Positions 42,727 to 53,300 of a stretch of 64,000 nucleotides of DNA are shown piece by piece. Origin of the DNA: Microbacterium hydrocarbonoxydans (GTDB lineage: Bacteria; Actinomycetota; Actinomycetes; Actinomycetales; Microbacteriaceae); contig NZ_JAAKXW010000002.1 in NCBI RefSeq assembly GCF_011752045.1, positions 310,001-374,000 on the forward strand. The letters run 5' to 3'. Within the stretch, counting starts at the first letter, position 1. The number at the start of each line of letters is the position of its first letter. Below the pieces are notes generated by a model. The model worked only from the letters and a program-made list of their open reading frames with translations, searched no databases and was not told the origin of the DNA. Made by a program: the position numbers and the translations under genes.

Positions 42727-43878
42727 GTGACCGCACCCGCCGCCGGCGCTCCCCTCGGCTACTTCGACGCCCGGGCGCTCACCGACCCCGTCGACGATGC
42801 CGCCGTCGACGCGTTCACCCGAGCGCGCCGTCCTGCCGCCTCCTCGGCATCCGCCCTCCAGATCGTGGGCTGGGTCATCGCACTCGGAGCGATGCTGCTG
42901 CTCGTCGTGCCGATCCTGTCGATCACCGTGCTCGGCCTCGGCTACATGCTCGGGGGCGTCGGCGGCCTGTTCGCGGCGGGCGTGCTCGCGCTGCTGCTCG
43001 TCGGCGGCGTCGTCGTCGGCGCGGTGCTGCTGATCCGCAGCTCGCTGCGCGCGCAGAGGGTCGCCCACTACCGTCTCGCACAGTTCGCCGCCTCGAACGC
43101 CCTGACGTACATCGATTCCATCGAGGCCCCTCCCCTGCCCGGGATGCTCTTCGGGCACGGGTCCGGCCGCCGGTCCACGCACGTGCTGCGCGGGGAGAAG
43201 CCGAGGTTCGTCGAGTTCGGCAACTACCAGTACACGACAGGGAGCGGCGACGACCGCCGGACCCACCACTGGGGCTACGTCGCGGTGAAGCTCGACGTGC
43301 CGCTGCCGCACATCGTCCTCGACGCCCTCGGCAACAACGCGCTCGGCAGCGCCATGGCGCTCGGCTTCCAGGGCGATCAGCGGCTCTCGCTCGAGGGCGA
43401 CTTCGACCGGTACTTCTCGCTGTACTGCCCTGCCGGCTACGAGACCGATGCGCTGTACCTCTTCACACCCGACGTGATGGCGCGCTTCATCGACCACGCC
43501 GCCGAGCTCGACGTGGAGATCGTCGACGACTGGCTCTTCCTGTACACGCGCCGGGCAGCCTCGAGCCTCGACCCCGCCACCTGGGCCTGGCTGTTCGGCG
43601 CCGTCGCCGCGCTGCTGTCCAAGCTCGACCAGTGGGCGCGCTGGCGCGACGACCGGCTGCGCGGGGTCACGCCGGCACCGATCGCTGGAGCGCCGCCCGC
43701 GCTGCCCTTCGCCGCGCCGACAGCGCTGCTCACCCCGCCACCCGGAGTCGCGCCGCCCGGGCAGCGACTGAAGCGCCGGAGCCCCTGGCTGATCGTCGGG
43801 ATCATCGTCGCCGTCCTCGGCGCGGTGGCCCTCTTCCCCGTGGCGCTCGGGATGCTCGCCCTGCTGCTCACGCGCTGA
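42727..43878 (+). CDS. Unknown membrane protein with three or so helices
   Basis: 383 residues. Two or three N-terminal helices (about 38-62, 70-102) lead to a soluble domain of about 180 residues with GDFDRYFSLYCPAGYETDALYLF, and a C-terminal helix (about 360-380) follows a Pro-rich linker. I do not recognise a named family. The GTG at 42727 is supported by TACCGT (42715-42720) 6 nt upstream. It lies between a transporter and an ABC-2 exporter, each with its own leaderless promoter. Confidence 0.75.
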   Translation: MTAPAAGAPLGYFDARALTDPVDDAAVDAFTRARRPAASSASALQIVGWVIALGAMLLLVVPILSITVLGLGYMLGGVGGLFAAGVLALLLVGGVVVGAVLLIRSSLRAQRVAHYRLAQFAASNALTYIDSIEAPPLPGMLFGHGSGRRSTHVLRGEKPRFVEFGNYQYTTGSGDDRRTHHWGYVAVKLDVPLPHIVLDALGNNALGSAMALGFQGDQRLSLEGDFDRYFSLYCPAGYETDALYLFTPDVMARFIDHAAELDVEIVDDWLFLYTRRAASSLDPATWAWLFGAVAALLSKLDQWARWRDDRLRGVTPAPIAGAPPALPFAAPTALLTPPPGVAPPGQRLKRRSPWLIVGIIVAVLGAVALFPVALGMLALLLTR

Positions 43879-43984
43879 GACTGCATGTCCCCCGCACGGC
43901 GGACCGCACCGCCCGCGGCATCCGCCTTCCGGATCAGCCGCACGGGGGATGCCCCCGCCCCGCGGCATCCGTAGCGTGAAGGGC

Positions 43985-44878
43985 ATGACAGGAGATCTGC
44001 GACTCACCGGCATCACCAAGAGCTACGGCTCACGGCGTGTGCTCGACGACGTGTCCTTCCAGGTGGCGCCCGGGCGCCTGACCGGGTTCGTCGGCGGCAA
44101 CGGCGCAGGCAAGACGACGACCATGCGGATCGTCCTCGGGCTGCTCTCCGCAGACGGCGGGAGCGTCGACCTCGACGACCGGCCGGTCACCACGGAGGAC
44201 CGCCGGCGCTTCGGCTACATGCCCGAGGAGCGCGGCCTTTACCCGAAGATGAAGGTGCTCGAGCAGATCGTCTACCTCGCCCGCCTGCACGGCTTCGGGA
44301 GGACGGATGCCACGGCCCGCGCCACCGCGCTGCTCACCGAGCTCGGGCTCGAAGCCCGGCTGAACGACACCATCGAGTCGCTCTCCCTCGGCAACCAGCA
44401 GCGCGCGCAGATCGCCGCCGCCCTCGTGCACGAGCCGGAGGTGCTCATCCTCGACGAGCCGTTCTCCGGACTCGACCCGCTCGCCGTCGACGTCGTCGCC
44501 GGGGTCCTCCAGGCGAGCGCGGCGCAGGGCGCTGCGATCCTCTTCTCCTCGCACCAGCTCGACGTCGTCGAGCGGCTCTGCGACGACCTCGTCATCCTCG
44601 CCGGCGGCACCATCCGCGCGGCGGGCTCGCGCGACGGCCTCCGCGCCGAGCACGCGAGCGACCGCTACGAGCTCGTCTCCGCCGGGGACGCGGGGTGGCT
44701 GCGCACCGAGCAGGGAGTCACCGTGCTCGACTTCGAGGGCGGCTACGCCCTGTTCGACGCCGACGGCCCGGAGACGGCGCAGCGCGTGCTGCGCAGCGCG
44801 GTGGAGCGCGGCGACGTCGCCAGCTTCGCCCCCAAGCATCCGTCCCTCGCCCAGATCTTCAAGGAGGTCATCCAGTGA
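43985..44878 (+). CDS. ABC-2-type exporter ATP-binding protein (NatA-like)
   Basis: 297 residues. Walker A GGNGAGKTT, signature SLGNQQRAQ, Walker B VLILDEPFSG and the switch His in FSSHQLDVV are present. The signature is LSLGN rather than LSGGQ, common in NatA/CcmA-type exporters. A C-terminal domain of about 90 residues follows the nucleotide-binding domain. TAGCGT (43972-43977) is 7 nt before the ATG (leaderless). It overlaps the permease start by GTGA and works with it to export an unknown compound or ion. Confidence 0.92.
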   Translation: MTGDLRLTGITKSYGSRRVLDDVSFQVAPGRLTGFVGGNGAGKTTTMRIVLGLLSADGGSVDLDDRPVTTEDRRRFGYMPEERGLYPKMKVLEQIVYLARLHGFGRTDATARATALLTELGLEARLNDTIESLSLGNQQRAQIAAALVHEPEVLILDEPFSGLDPLAVDVVAGVLQASAAQGAAILFSSHQLDVVERLCDDLVILAGGTIRAAGSRDGLRAEHASDRYELVSAGDAGWLRTEQGVTVLDFEGGYALFDADGPETAQRVLRSAVERGDVASFAPKHPSLAQIFKEVIQ

Positions 44879-45987
44879 GCACCCCCGCCCGCCCTTCGAA
44901 GAACTCGGGCTCCCCGCTCTCCGCCTCCGGCGGCATCTGGCTCGTCGCGGAGCGCGAGATCACGTCGAAGCTGCGCAGCAAGACGTTCCTCATCTCGACC
45001 GGCATCCTGCTGCTGATCGCCCTCGCCGGCATCCTCATCGGGGGTTTCACGAGCAAGAACCCTGAGGCCACGGCGGTCGCCGTGACCTCGGAGACGGCAT
45101 CCGTCGTCGAAGCGCTGCCGAACGTGAAGACCACGGAGGTGGCCGACCGCGCCGAGGCCGAACGGCTGGTGCGCGATGAGGAGGTCGAGGCGGCGGTGCT
45201 GCCCGGCGACGGGCCGACCGGATACACGGTCGTCGCGCTCGAGGACGCCCCCGGCGCCCTCGTCTCCGGGCTGTCGCTGTCACCCGCCGTCGAGATCCTG
45301 GAACCGGCGACGACGAACCCCCTGCTGCGCTATTTCATCGCGATCGGCTTCGGCCTCGTCTTCTTCATGGCCGCCTCGACCTTCGGCGCGACCATCGCGC
45401 AGAGCGTGGTGGAGGAGAAGCAGACACGCGTGGTGGAGGTGCTGCTCTCGGCGATCCCCGCCCGCACCCTGCTCGCCGGCAAGGTCGTCGGCAACACGGT
45501 CCTCGCCATGGCGCAGATCCTCGCCCTCGCCGCGATCGCCACGGTCGGGCTCATCGTCACCGACCAGGACGAGGTGCTCTCCGGCCTCGGCGCCCCGATC
45601 ATCTGGTTCGCCGTGTTCTTCCTGTTCGGCTTCGTGCTGCTGGCGGCGCTCTACGCCGCAGCGGCGGCGCTGGTGTCGCGCATGGAGGACATCGGTTCGA
45701 CCACCACGCCGATCATGATGCTCGTGATGGCGCCCTACCTGCTCGTCATCCTCTTCAACGACAACCCGCTGGTGCTGACGATCATGTCGTACGTGCCGTT
45801 CTCGGCGCCGGTCGGGATGCCGATGCGGCTCTTCGTCGGCGAGGCGCAGTGGTGGGAGCCCCTGCTCTCCCTCGTCATCCTGCTCGCCGGCTGCGTGGTG
45901 GCGATCATCCTGGGCGCGAAGATCTACGAGAACTCGCTGCTGCGCATGGGCGCCCGCGTCAAGCTCGCGGAGGCGCTGCGCGGCTGA
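44875..45987 (+). CDS. ABC-2-type exporter permease (NatB-like)
   Basis: 370 residues. After a Ser/Pro-rich start, one N-terminal helix, a large extracellular domain (about 60-145) and five or six C-terminal helices make the ABC-2 layout. IAQSVVEEKQTRVVEVLLSAIPARTLLAGKVVG is cut short here as VVEEKQTRVVEVLLSAI, a core motif of NatB/YhaP-type permeases. The GTG overlaps the ATPase stop. Na+ export is the model function for NatAB but is not shown here. Confidence 0.9.
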   Translation: MSTPARPSKNSGSPLSASGGIWLVAEREITSKLRSKTFLISTGILLLIALAGILIGGFTSKNPEATAVAVTSETASVVEALPNVKTTEVADRAEAERLVRDEEVEAAVLPGDGPTGYTVVALEDAPGALVSGLSLSPAVEILEPATTNPLLRYFIAIGFGLVFFMAASTFGATIAQSVVEEKQTRVVEVLLSAIPARTLLAGKVVGNTVLAMAQILALAAIATVGLIVTDQDEVLSGLGAPIIWFAVFFLFGFVLLAALYAAAAALVSRMEDIGSTTTPIMMLVMAPYLLVILFNDNPLVLTIMSYVPFSAPVGMPMRLFVGEAQWWEPLLSLVILLAGCVVAIILGAKIYENSLLRMGARVKLAEALRG

Positions 45988-46005
45988 CCCGAGCCGGGCG
46001 GGGCG

Positions 46006-47046
46006 CTACGACCGCTCCGTGGACTTCCGCTCCACGAGGGTCGCGGGGAGGGTGTGCCGGCGCACCGGCAGGTCCTCCCCCGCGATCGCCCTGCGCAGCA
46101 GATCGACGGCGAGGCGCCCCATGTCGTCGTACGGCTGCCGCATCGTCGTCAGCTGCGGACTCGTCAGCAGCGCGGCCCGCTCGTCGTCGAATCCGGCGAC
46201 CGCGACGTCGGCCGGCACCGACAGCCCGTGCGCCGCGAGCGTGCGCAGCACCGGCGGCGCCACGAGATCGGCGACGCAGAAGATCGCGTCCGGCACGGTG
46301 CCTGCAGCGAGGAGGTCATCGAGCGGGGGCACGATCTCGGCGCCCTCGCTGCCCACGCCGCCCCAGGCGAGCACCAGATCGTCGGAGCGGATGCCGGCGG
46401 CCTCGAGCGCCTCGCGATGGCCCGCGAGGCGCTCTTCGATGAACAGGCCCTCGCCCCACGAGTCGCTCAGCTCCTCGAGGGCGGCGCCGACGAAGGCGAT
46501 CCTGCGGTGGCCGCGCTCGATGAGGTGCTCGGTCATCGCCCGCGCGCCCGCGCGGTTGTCCACGGTGACGGTGGGCAGATGCAGCGAGTGCGTGCTGTCG
46601 TCGATGGCGACGACCGGAAGGCCGATCCGGTCGCATGCCGCGCGGATGGCCTGCTGATCGGGCACGCTGATCGCGATGACGCCCTCGGTGGGCACGTCCG
46701 CAAGCCCTTCGATGAGGCTCTCCGGTCCGCCCTCGACGGTGCCGACAGGATGCACGAAGAGGTGGATGCCGGCCTCTCCCGCCGCGGATGCCGCGGCGCG
46801 GAGCACCGGCTCCCACCAGCCCCAGTCCGAGTCGGGCACGATGACGCTCAGCGCCGAGAAGGATCCGCGGCGCAGCGCCCGCGCGGTGCCCGACGGCCGG
46901 TAGCCGAGAGCGGAGGCGACCTCGCGCACGCGCGCCGTGGTCTCGGCGCTGACGTCGGGCCGTCCGTTGAGCGCTCGCGACACGGTCGCGAGGCCGACAC
47001 CGGCCTCCCGTGCGACGTCGGCGAGCGTCGCCCTTGCGGCTGCCAT
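46006..47046 (-). CDS. LacI-family transcriptional regulator
   Basis: 346 residues. The N-terminal helix-turn-helix and hinge are TLADVAREAGVGLATVSRAL and RVREVASALGYRPSGTARAL, followed by a periplasmic-binding-protein-like sensor domain with VIVPDSDWGWWEPVL, IERGHRRIAFVG and VAVAGFDDERAA. It is divergent from an MFS transporter and GH3 gene and probably represses them until a sugar binds. The palindromic operator at 47101-47129 lies in the shared gap. Confidence 0.95.
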   Translation of the reverse strand: MAAARATLADVAREAGVGLATVSRALNGRPDVSAETTARVREVASALGYRPSGTARALRRGSFSALSVIVPDSDWGWWEPVLRAAASAAGEAGIHLFVHPVGTVEGGPESLIEGLADVPTEGVIAISVPDQQAIRAACDRIGLPVVAIDDSTHSLHLPTVTVDNRAGARAMTEHLIERGHRRIAFVGAALEELSDSWGEGLFIEERLAGHREALEAAGIRSDDLVLAWGGVGSEGAEIVPPLDDLLAAGTVPDAIFCVADLVAPPVLRTLAAHGLSVPADVAVAGFDDERAALLTSPQLTTMRQPYDDMGRLAVDLLRRAIAGEDLPVRRHTLPATLVERKSTERS

Positions 47047-47058
47047 GCATCCTCCCTC

Positions 47059-47129
47059 TTGACGAAGTCTTCTCCGTGCTCGTACTCTATGTGAAAACCT
47101 ACCGGAATCGTTTCCGGTAACGATTCCGG
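47059..47129 (+). promoter_or_regulatory. MFS-GH3 promoter and interlocked LacI operator
   Basis: TTGACG (47059-47064), an 18-nt spacer and TACTCT (47083-47088) drive the + strand operon. The operator CCGGAATCGTT-N6-AACGATTCCGG (47102-47129, perfect 11-bp arms) starts a few bases past the predicted transcription start. A second palindrome, ACCGGAA-N4-TTCCGGT (47101-47118), overlaps its left half. Binding there would block the polymerase. Confidence 0.75.
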
Positions 47130-47176
47130 ATCGCGCACCCGAAGCGCATCCCCCTCGCTCAAAGGAGAGTCACGCC

Positions 47177-48451
47177 GTGACCGACACCACCCGCAACGAA
47201 CCCCGGCCTGACGCGGCCGTCCTCGCCGACCGCGTCGGCCCGCTGTTCATCGTCATCTACGCCCTGGCGCTCTTCGGCATCTGGATGTCGATCATGCTTC
47301 CGGCATCCGTCACCATCGCGCTGCGCATCTCCGAGATCGACCCCGAGGGCAAGACCACGAGCTACTCGATCGCGTCCGGTCTCGGCACGCTCGTCGCCCT
47401 TCTCGCCAACCCCTTCTTCGGCCGGCTCAGCGACCGCACGCGCAGCCGATTCGGCCGCCGCCGCCCCTGGATCGTGATCGGCCTCGCCGGCACGATGGTC
47501 GGCGCGCTCATCATCGCGCTGAGCGGCTCCTTCCCGATGCTGCTGCTCGGCTGGCTCGTGATGCAGGCGTTCATCAACGCATCGATCGCGGCCGCCCTCG
47601 CCGTGGTCGCCGACCGCGTGCCGGTCGCACAGCAGGGTCTCGTCGGCGCGCTCTCCGGCATGGCCTCCTCCGCCTCGCTCGTCATCGGCGTGTTCTTCGT
47701 GCAGTGGTTCCCGACGAACATGCTCGCCCAGTTCGGGCTCCCCGTCCTGATCGCGCTCGTCTTCTGCGGCATCCTGATGTGGCTCCTGCGCGGCGACGAC
47801 TCGCGCGACCTCGCGCCGCAGCCGTTCGGCATCGCCGAGTTCTTCGGCAGCTTCTACGTCGACCCGCGCAGGTCCCCCGACTTCGCGAAGTTCCTCGTGA
47901 CGATGTTCCTCGTCTCCTGCGGCATCGCCGTCGTCGGCACCTACACCGTGTACATCCTGCAGGACCGCGTGAACGTGACGGAGGACGAGATGGGCGGCGT
48001 GATCACCCTCGCCTATGTCATCCCCGGCGTCATCGCCACCGTCATCGCCCCCGTCGCAGGATGGCTCAACGACCGCACCGGTCGCCGCAAGGTGCTCATG
48101 GGCTCCGCCGGCGTCGTCATCGCCCTCGGCACCGCCATGCTGTCCTTCACCACCGAGGTGACGCCGTACCTGATCGCCGTGGTCATCGCCTCCGGCATCG
48201 GCACCGGCATCCTCTCCGGCACGTACATCGGCCTCGCCATCGCGACGATGAACGATCCGAACTCCTCGGCCCGCGACCTCGGCGTCACGAACATCGCGTA
48301 CACCCTGCCCTACTCGATCATGCCGTTCGTGGCGCCGGTCCTGCTCGGCATCGGCGGCGGACAGGGCAACTACCCCGCGCTGCTGATCACCGGCGCGATC
48401 CTGTCGCTCGCGGGCCTCGTGCCGCTGGCGATGATCAAGTCGACCAAGTAA
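47177..48451 (+). CDS. MFS transporter, probably for an oligosaccharide or glycoside
   Basis: 424 residues, 12 helices. The intracellular-loop motif RLSDRTRSRFGRRRPWI marks the MFS glycoside/GPH-like group. GWLNDRTGRRK is the repeat motif in the second half. Start GTG with AAAGGAGA upstream. It lies 13 nt before the GH3 gene under the LacI operator, so it most likely imports the sugar that the glycosidase then cleaves inside the cell. Confidence 0.9.
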   Translation: MTDTTRNEPRPDAAVLADRVGPLFIVIYALALFGIWMSIMLPASVTIALRISEIDPEGKTTSYSIASGLGTLVALLANPFFGRLSDRTRSRFGRRRPWIVIGLAGTMVGALIIALSGSFPMLLLGWLVMQAFINASIAAALAVVADRVPVAQQGLVGALSGMASSASLVIGVFFVQWFPTNMLAQFGLPVLIALVFCGILMWLLRGDDSRDLAPQPFGIAEFFGSFYVDPRRSPDFAKFLVTMFLVSCGIAVVGTYTVYILQDRVNVTEDEMGGVITLAYVIPGVIATVIAPVAGWLNDRTGRRKVLMGSAGVVIALGTAMLSFTTEVTPYLIAVVIASGIGTGILSGTYIGLAIATMNDPNSSARDLGVTNIAYTLPYSIMPFVAPVLLGIGGGQGNYPALLITGAILSLAGLVPLAMIKSTK

Positions 48452-48464
48452 GGAGACCGCACGC

Positions 48465-50213
48465 ATGGCCGACTATCTCGACCCCGCACTGCCCGTCGAA
48501 CGCCGCGTCGAGGACCTGCTCTCGCGCATGACCGTCGCCGAGAAGGCCGCGCTCATGTTCCACCCCTCCACCCAGCCGGGCGACACCCCGGACGCTCCGG
48601 CCGCCCTCGCCGCAGCCGAGGAGGACGTCGTGAACCGCGGCATCACCCACTTCAACGTGCTCGGCGGCGAGGACTCCGCCGCCGTCGCCCGCTGGCACAA
48701 CACCATCCAGGAGATGGCGGAGAGCACGCGCCTGGGCATCCCGATCACGCTCTCCTCCGACCCGCGCCACGGGTTCCGCGACAACCCGTTCACGGGCCAG
48801 GCGCTGGACAGCCTCTCCCGCTGGCCGGAGACCACCGGGATCGCCGCGATCGGCACGGCGGAGGCCGCGCGCGCCTACGGCGAGGCGATCCGCCGCGAGT
48901 TCCTCGCGATGGGGATCCGGGTGTACCTCGGCCCGATGGCCGACATCTTCAGCGAGCCGCGCTGGTCGCGCGGATTCGGCACCTGGGGCGAGGACCCCTC
49001 CCGCGTCGCCGAGTTCACGGTCGCCTTCATCGAGGCGCTCCGCGGCGGCCCGGAGCTCGGCGCCGGCTCCGTCGCCGCCGTGGTGAAGCACTTCCCCGGC
49101 GGCGGACCGCAGCTCCGCGGCGACGACGCGCACGACCCGCGCTACCCCGAGCAGGTGTACCCGGGCGGGCGGCAGGAGCTGCACATCGAGCCGTTCGTGA
49201 AGGCGTTCGCGGCCGGAGCGACGCAGGTGATGACGTACTACGGCAAGCCGGTCGGCACCGACTGGCCCGAGGTCGGCTTCGCGTTCAGCGAGCCGGTCGT
49301 GCGCGACATCCTGCGTCGCCGCCTCGGCTTCGACGGCATCGTGGTGACCGACTGGAACCTCCTCGAGTCCACGCCGATGGGCGACATCGAGTTCGGCCCG
49401 AACGGCTGGGGCCTCGAGGACCGCACGGCGGTGGAGCGCGCGGGGATCGCCCTCGCCGTGGGCGTCGACCAGTTCGGCGGCGACCGCAACCCGGCGCTGA
49501 TCGAGGAGCTCGTCGACAGCGGGCAGATCGCGGAGTCCCGGCTGGACGAGTCGGTCCGCCGGCTGCTGCGCGAGAAGTTCCGCCTCGGCGCCTTCGAGCA
49601 CCGGCGCGTGGACGTCGACACCGCCGGGGCGATCTGCGGCGCCCCCGAGCTGCTCGAGGCCGGCCGCCAGGCGCAGCGCGATTCGCTCGTTCTCATCTCG
49701 CAGAAGGATCCCGCGCCGATCGCACCGACGGCCCGGCTGTTCCTCGACGGTCTGACCGCCGCGGGCGCGGGTCTCCCGAACGAGATCGTGGACGACCCCT
49801 CCCAGGCGGATGCCATCGTGGTGCGCCGCGACGCGCCCTACGAGGAGGGGCGCGGCTCGCTCGGCGACTTCTTCCGCGGCGGGAGCCTGGAGTTCTCCCC
49901 CGCGGAGCTCGCTCAGCTGAAGGCGTACGCGGCGATCGCGCCGGTGCACGTCGCGGTCTTCCTCGAGCGGCCCGCGGTGCTCGCGCCCCTCGTCGACATC
50001 GCGACGAGCGTCGTCGGCGACTTCGGGGCGAGCGACGCGGTCGTGCTCGACGCCCTGAGCGGCATGGCGCCGTTCACCGGGACGCTGCCTTTCGACATCC
50101 CGTCGTCGATGGCCGCGGTCGAGGCGTCCCGCGAGGACGTGCCCTTCGACACGGCGGAGCCGAGCTTCCGGTTCGGCCACGGCATCCGCACCGGGGCGTC
50201 GGTCGCGGTCTGA
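48465..50213 (+). CDS. Glycoside hydrolase family 3 protein (beta-glucosidase-like)
   Basis: 582 residues, no signal peptide, so cytoplasmic. The GH3 N-terminal barrel shows MTVAEKAALMF, LSSDPRHGFRDNP, KHFPGGGPQLRGDDAHDPR and the nucleophile Asp in FDGIVVTDWN (about D296). The second domain is present but short. It cleaves a beta-linked sugar from an oligosaccharide or glycoside; exact linkage unknown. AGGAGACC precedes the ATG. It ends 33 nt before the outer arm and palindrome at 50225-50308. Confidence 0.92.
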   Translation: MADYLDPALPVERRVEDLLSRMTVAEKAALMFHPSTQPGDTPDAPAALAAAEEDVVNRGITHFNVLGGEDSAAVARWHNTIQEMAESTRLGIPITLSSDPRHGFRDNPFTGQALDSLSRWPETTGIAAIGTAEAARAYGEAIRREFLAMGIRVYLGPMADIFSEPRWSRGFGTWGEDPSRVAEFTVAFIEALRGGPELGAGSVAAVVKHFPGGGPQLRGDDAHDPRYPEQVYPGGRQELHIEPFVKAFAAGATQVMTYYGKPVGTDWPEVGFAFSEPVVRDILRRRLGFDGIVVTDWNLLESTPMGDIEFGPNGWGLEDRTAVERAGIALAVGVDQFGGDRNPALIEELVDSGQIAESRLDESVRRLLREKFRLGAFEHRRVDVDTAGAICGAPELLEAGRQAQRDSLVLISQKDPAPIAPTARLFLDGLTAAGAGLPNEIVDDPSQADAIVVRRDAPYEEGRGSLGDFFRGGSLEFSPAELAQLKAYAAIAPVHVAVFLERPAVLAPLVDIATSVVGDFGASDAVVLDALSGMAPFTGTLPFDIPSSMAAVEASREDVPFDTAEPSFRFGHGIRTGASVAV

Positions 50214-50224
50214 CCCGCCCTGAT

Positions 50225-50308
50225 CGCCGAGACCCCGCCGTATCGCCGAGACCCCCAGCTGCCGACGTCGGCAGCTGGGGGTCTCGGGGTTATCCAGGGG
50301 TCTCGGCG
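50225..50308. terminator. Nested palindrome element, copy 1 (40-nt perfect core)
   Basis: A perfect 40-nt palindrome (50247-50286) begins CGAGACCCCCAGCTGCCGA and is flanked by outer half-arms CGCCGAGACCCC (50225-50236) and GGGGTCTCGGCG (50297-50308) that can also pair, giving nested stems of 19 and 12 bp. It fills the convergent gap between the GH3 gene and putA. Related elements are at 54857-54940 and 58091-58152. Confidence 0.85.
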
Positions 50309-50326
50309 CTCAGCGGGAGGTGTGCC

Positions 50327-53300
50327 TCAGATCACGCCTTCGGAGAGCGCGGTCGGGTTGCCGAAGCGGTGGTTCGTGATCGACACGGCCTGCTCGTGCA
50401 GGAACGGGAGGATCTCGACGCGGCCGGCACCGGTCACGGCGTGCGACCAGACCGCGACATCCGGGATGCCGCCGAGCGCCTCGAACAGCGGAGCCGAGTC
50501 TCCGCCGACCAGGCGGACGCGCCGCCAGGTGTGCGCGGCCTTCGACTGCTCCTTCGCGAACCGCTTGACCCAGGCTGCGTCCTTCTCGTGGGTCACGGTC
50601 ACGCCGGCGGCGCGCAGCGCCTTCTCGACCGCCGAGGGCAGCGCGGGAGCGGAGACCGTGAACGGGCTGCCGCTGCGGAGAGCTGCGGCGAGGACGCGGA
50701 TGCCGTCCACCAGCGGCGCCTGCTCGGAGATGCGCACGTCGACCGCGACCGGGCGGTAGCGGAAGACGTTGCGCTCCACGCCGAGACCCGACTCGTCGGT
50801 GACGGCGCCGAACTCGTCGACCCAGGCTCGCTCGTCCGAGACCGCCGCGCGGTGCAGCCACTCGGACTCGACCGGGTCGAGCGCGCCGCCGGCCGCCTTC
50901 AGCAGCTTCTCGACGGCGGGGGCCACGGCGGCACCCGGAGCAGCAGCGGGGAGATCGGCCGGAGCCCACTCGCCGAGGCCGAACAGGTAGTTCGGGCCAC
51001 CGGCCTTGGCGCCGGCGCCGACGGCGGAGCGCTTCCAGCCGCCGAACGGCTGGCGCTGCACGATGGCGCCGGTGATGCCGCGGTTGACGTAGAGGTTGCC
51101 GGCCTCGACACGGTCGAGCCAGGTCGCCACCTCGTCGGAGTCGAGGGAGTGCAGACCGGCGGTGAGACCGTAGTCGACGGCGTTCTGCAGCCGGATGGCC
51201 TCGTCGAGGTCCTTCGCGCGCATGATCCCGAGCACCGGGCCGAAGAACTCGGTCATGTGCGTCGTGGAGCCGGCGACGACGCCCGTCTTCACTCCGGGCG
51301 TCCACTGCTTCCCGTCAGCGTCGAGCTTGCGGGGCTCGACGAGCCAGCGCTCCCCCTTGTCGAGCGTGGTGAGCGCCTTCAGCAGCTTGCCGCTCGCGGG
51401 CTCGATGATCGGGCCCATCTGCGTGGCCGGGTCCTGCGGAAGGCCGACCCGCATGGACTGCACGGCGTCGACGAGCTGGCGCTCGAACCTCTTCGAGTCG
51501 GCGACCGAGCCGACGAGGATCGCCAGCGAGGCCGCGGAGCACTTCTGGCCGGCGTGGCCGAAGGCGCTGCGGGCGACGTCGGCGGCTGCCAGGTCGAGGT
51601 CGGCCGACGGCGTCACGATGATCGCGTTCTTGCCGCTGGTCTCGGCGAGCAGCGGCAGGTCGGACCGGAAGGAGCGGAACAGCTGCGCGGTCTCGTAGGC
51701 GCCGGTGAGGATGACCCGGTCGACCGACGGGCTCGACACGAGCTGCGTGCCGAGTTCGCGGGAGGAGAGGTCGACGAGGGCGAGCAGGTCGCGCGGCACG
51801 CCGGCGGCCCACAGCGCCTCGACCATCACGGCGCCGCAGCGCTGGGTGAGCTTGGCGGGCTTGATGACGGCGGCGGAGCCCGAGGCGAGTGCGGCCAGCA
51901 CGCCGCCGGCGGGGATCGCGACGGGGAAGTTCCACGGCGGGGTGACCACGGTCACCTTCGACGGCACGAACTCGGCTCCCGCGACGGCCTCGAGGGCGAG
52001 GGCGCGCTCCGCGTAGTAGTGCGCGAAGTCGATCGCCTCGCTGACCTCCGGGTCGGCCTCGGCGATGGTCTTGCCGGCCTCATGGGCCATGATCTCGAGC
52101 AGCTGCCCTCGGCGGGCGGCGAGCTCGTCGCCGGCGCGGTGCAGCACGGCGGCGCGGTCGGATGCCGGTCGTGCGGCCCACTTCTCCGCGGCGGCGGTCG
52201 CCGCGGCGAACACCTGGTCGAGCTGCGGGGCCGTCTCGATGCGCGCGGAGGCGATGGCGTCCACGCCGAGTCGCGTCGACGCGGAGCGGCTGAGGATCTC
52301 GCGGCCCCAGGCCCGGTTGGCGGCGAGCGCGGGGTCGGTGTCCGCCTGGTTCTCGAAGCCCGTCGTGACGGCATCCGTGGTCTCGGTCGTGCGATCCTGC
52401 ACCCGGTTGGGCGCCGGCACCGAGCGGTCGACCTCGAGTGCGGCGAGCGAGCGCTCGAAGCGCTGACGCTCGCGGGTGAGCAGGGCGGGGTTCGAGGCGA
52501 GCTCGAACACCGCAGACATGAAGTTCTCCTGGCTCGCGTTCTCCTCGAGCCGGCGCACGAGGTACGCGATCGCGACGTCGAACTCGGCCGGGTTCACGAC
52601 CGGCGTGTAGAGGAGCAGGCGGCCCACGTCCTTGCGGACGGCCTCGGCCTGACCGGTCGCCATGCCGAGGAGCATCTCGTACTCGACGGCATCCGTCACG
52701 TTGCGGGCCTTCGCGAGCAGCCAGGTCCAGGCGATGTCGAAGAGGTTGTGGCCGGCGACGCCGATGCGCACGGCATCCAGCCGCTCGGGTGTCATCGCCC
52801 AGTCGAGCACGCGCTTGTAGTTCGTGTCGGAGTCCTGCTTCGTGCCGTAGGTGGCGAGCGGCCAGCCGTGGACCTTCGCGTCCACCTCCTCCATCGCCAG
52901 GTTCGCGCCCTTGACGACACGCACCTTGATCGGCGCCCCGCCCTTCGCCCGGCGGGCGGCGGCCCACTCCTGCAGATGCTGCATGGCGCCGAGGGCGTCG
53001 GGCAGGTAGGTCTGCAGCACGATGCCGGCTTCGAGGTCCTTCAGCTGCGGCTGGTCGAGGATCGTCGTGAAGGCCGCGATGGTGAGGTCCAGGTCGCGGT
53101 ACTCCTCCATGTCGAGGTTGATGAACTTCGCCTTGCCCTGGGCCTCGGCCTTCGCCGCGAGCTCGTACAGCGGGGTGAGCTTCTCGACGACGTCGGCGAC
53201 GGCCTCGTCGAACGACCACATCGAGAGCTGGCTGACGACGCTGGACACCTTGATCGACACGTAGTCGACGTCGTCGCGGGCGAGGAACTCGTAGGTGCCC

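Noticed and set aside
50247..50286. Possible CRISPR or attachment site in the 40-nt palindrome
   Set aside because: There is no regular spacer array, no cas gene, no integrase or tRNA nearby; a terminator-like element fits better.
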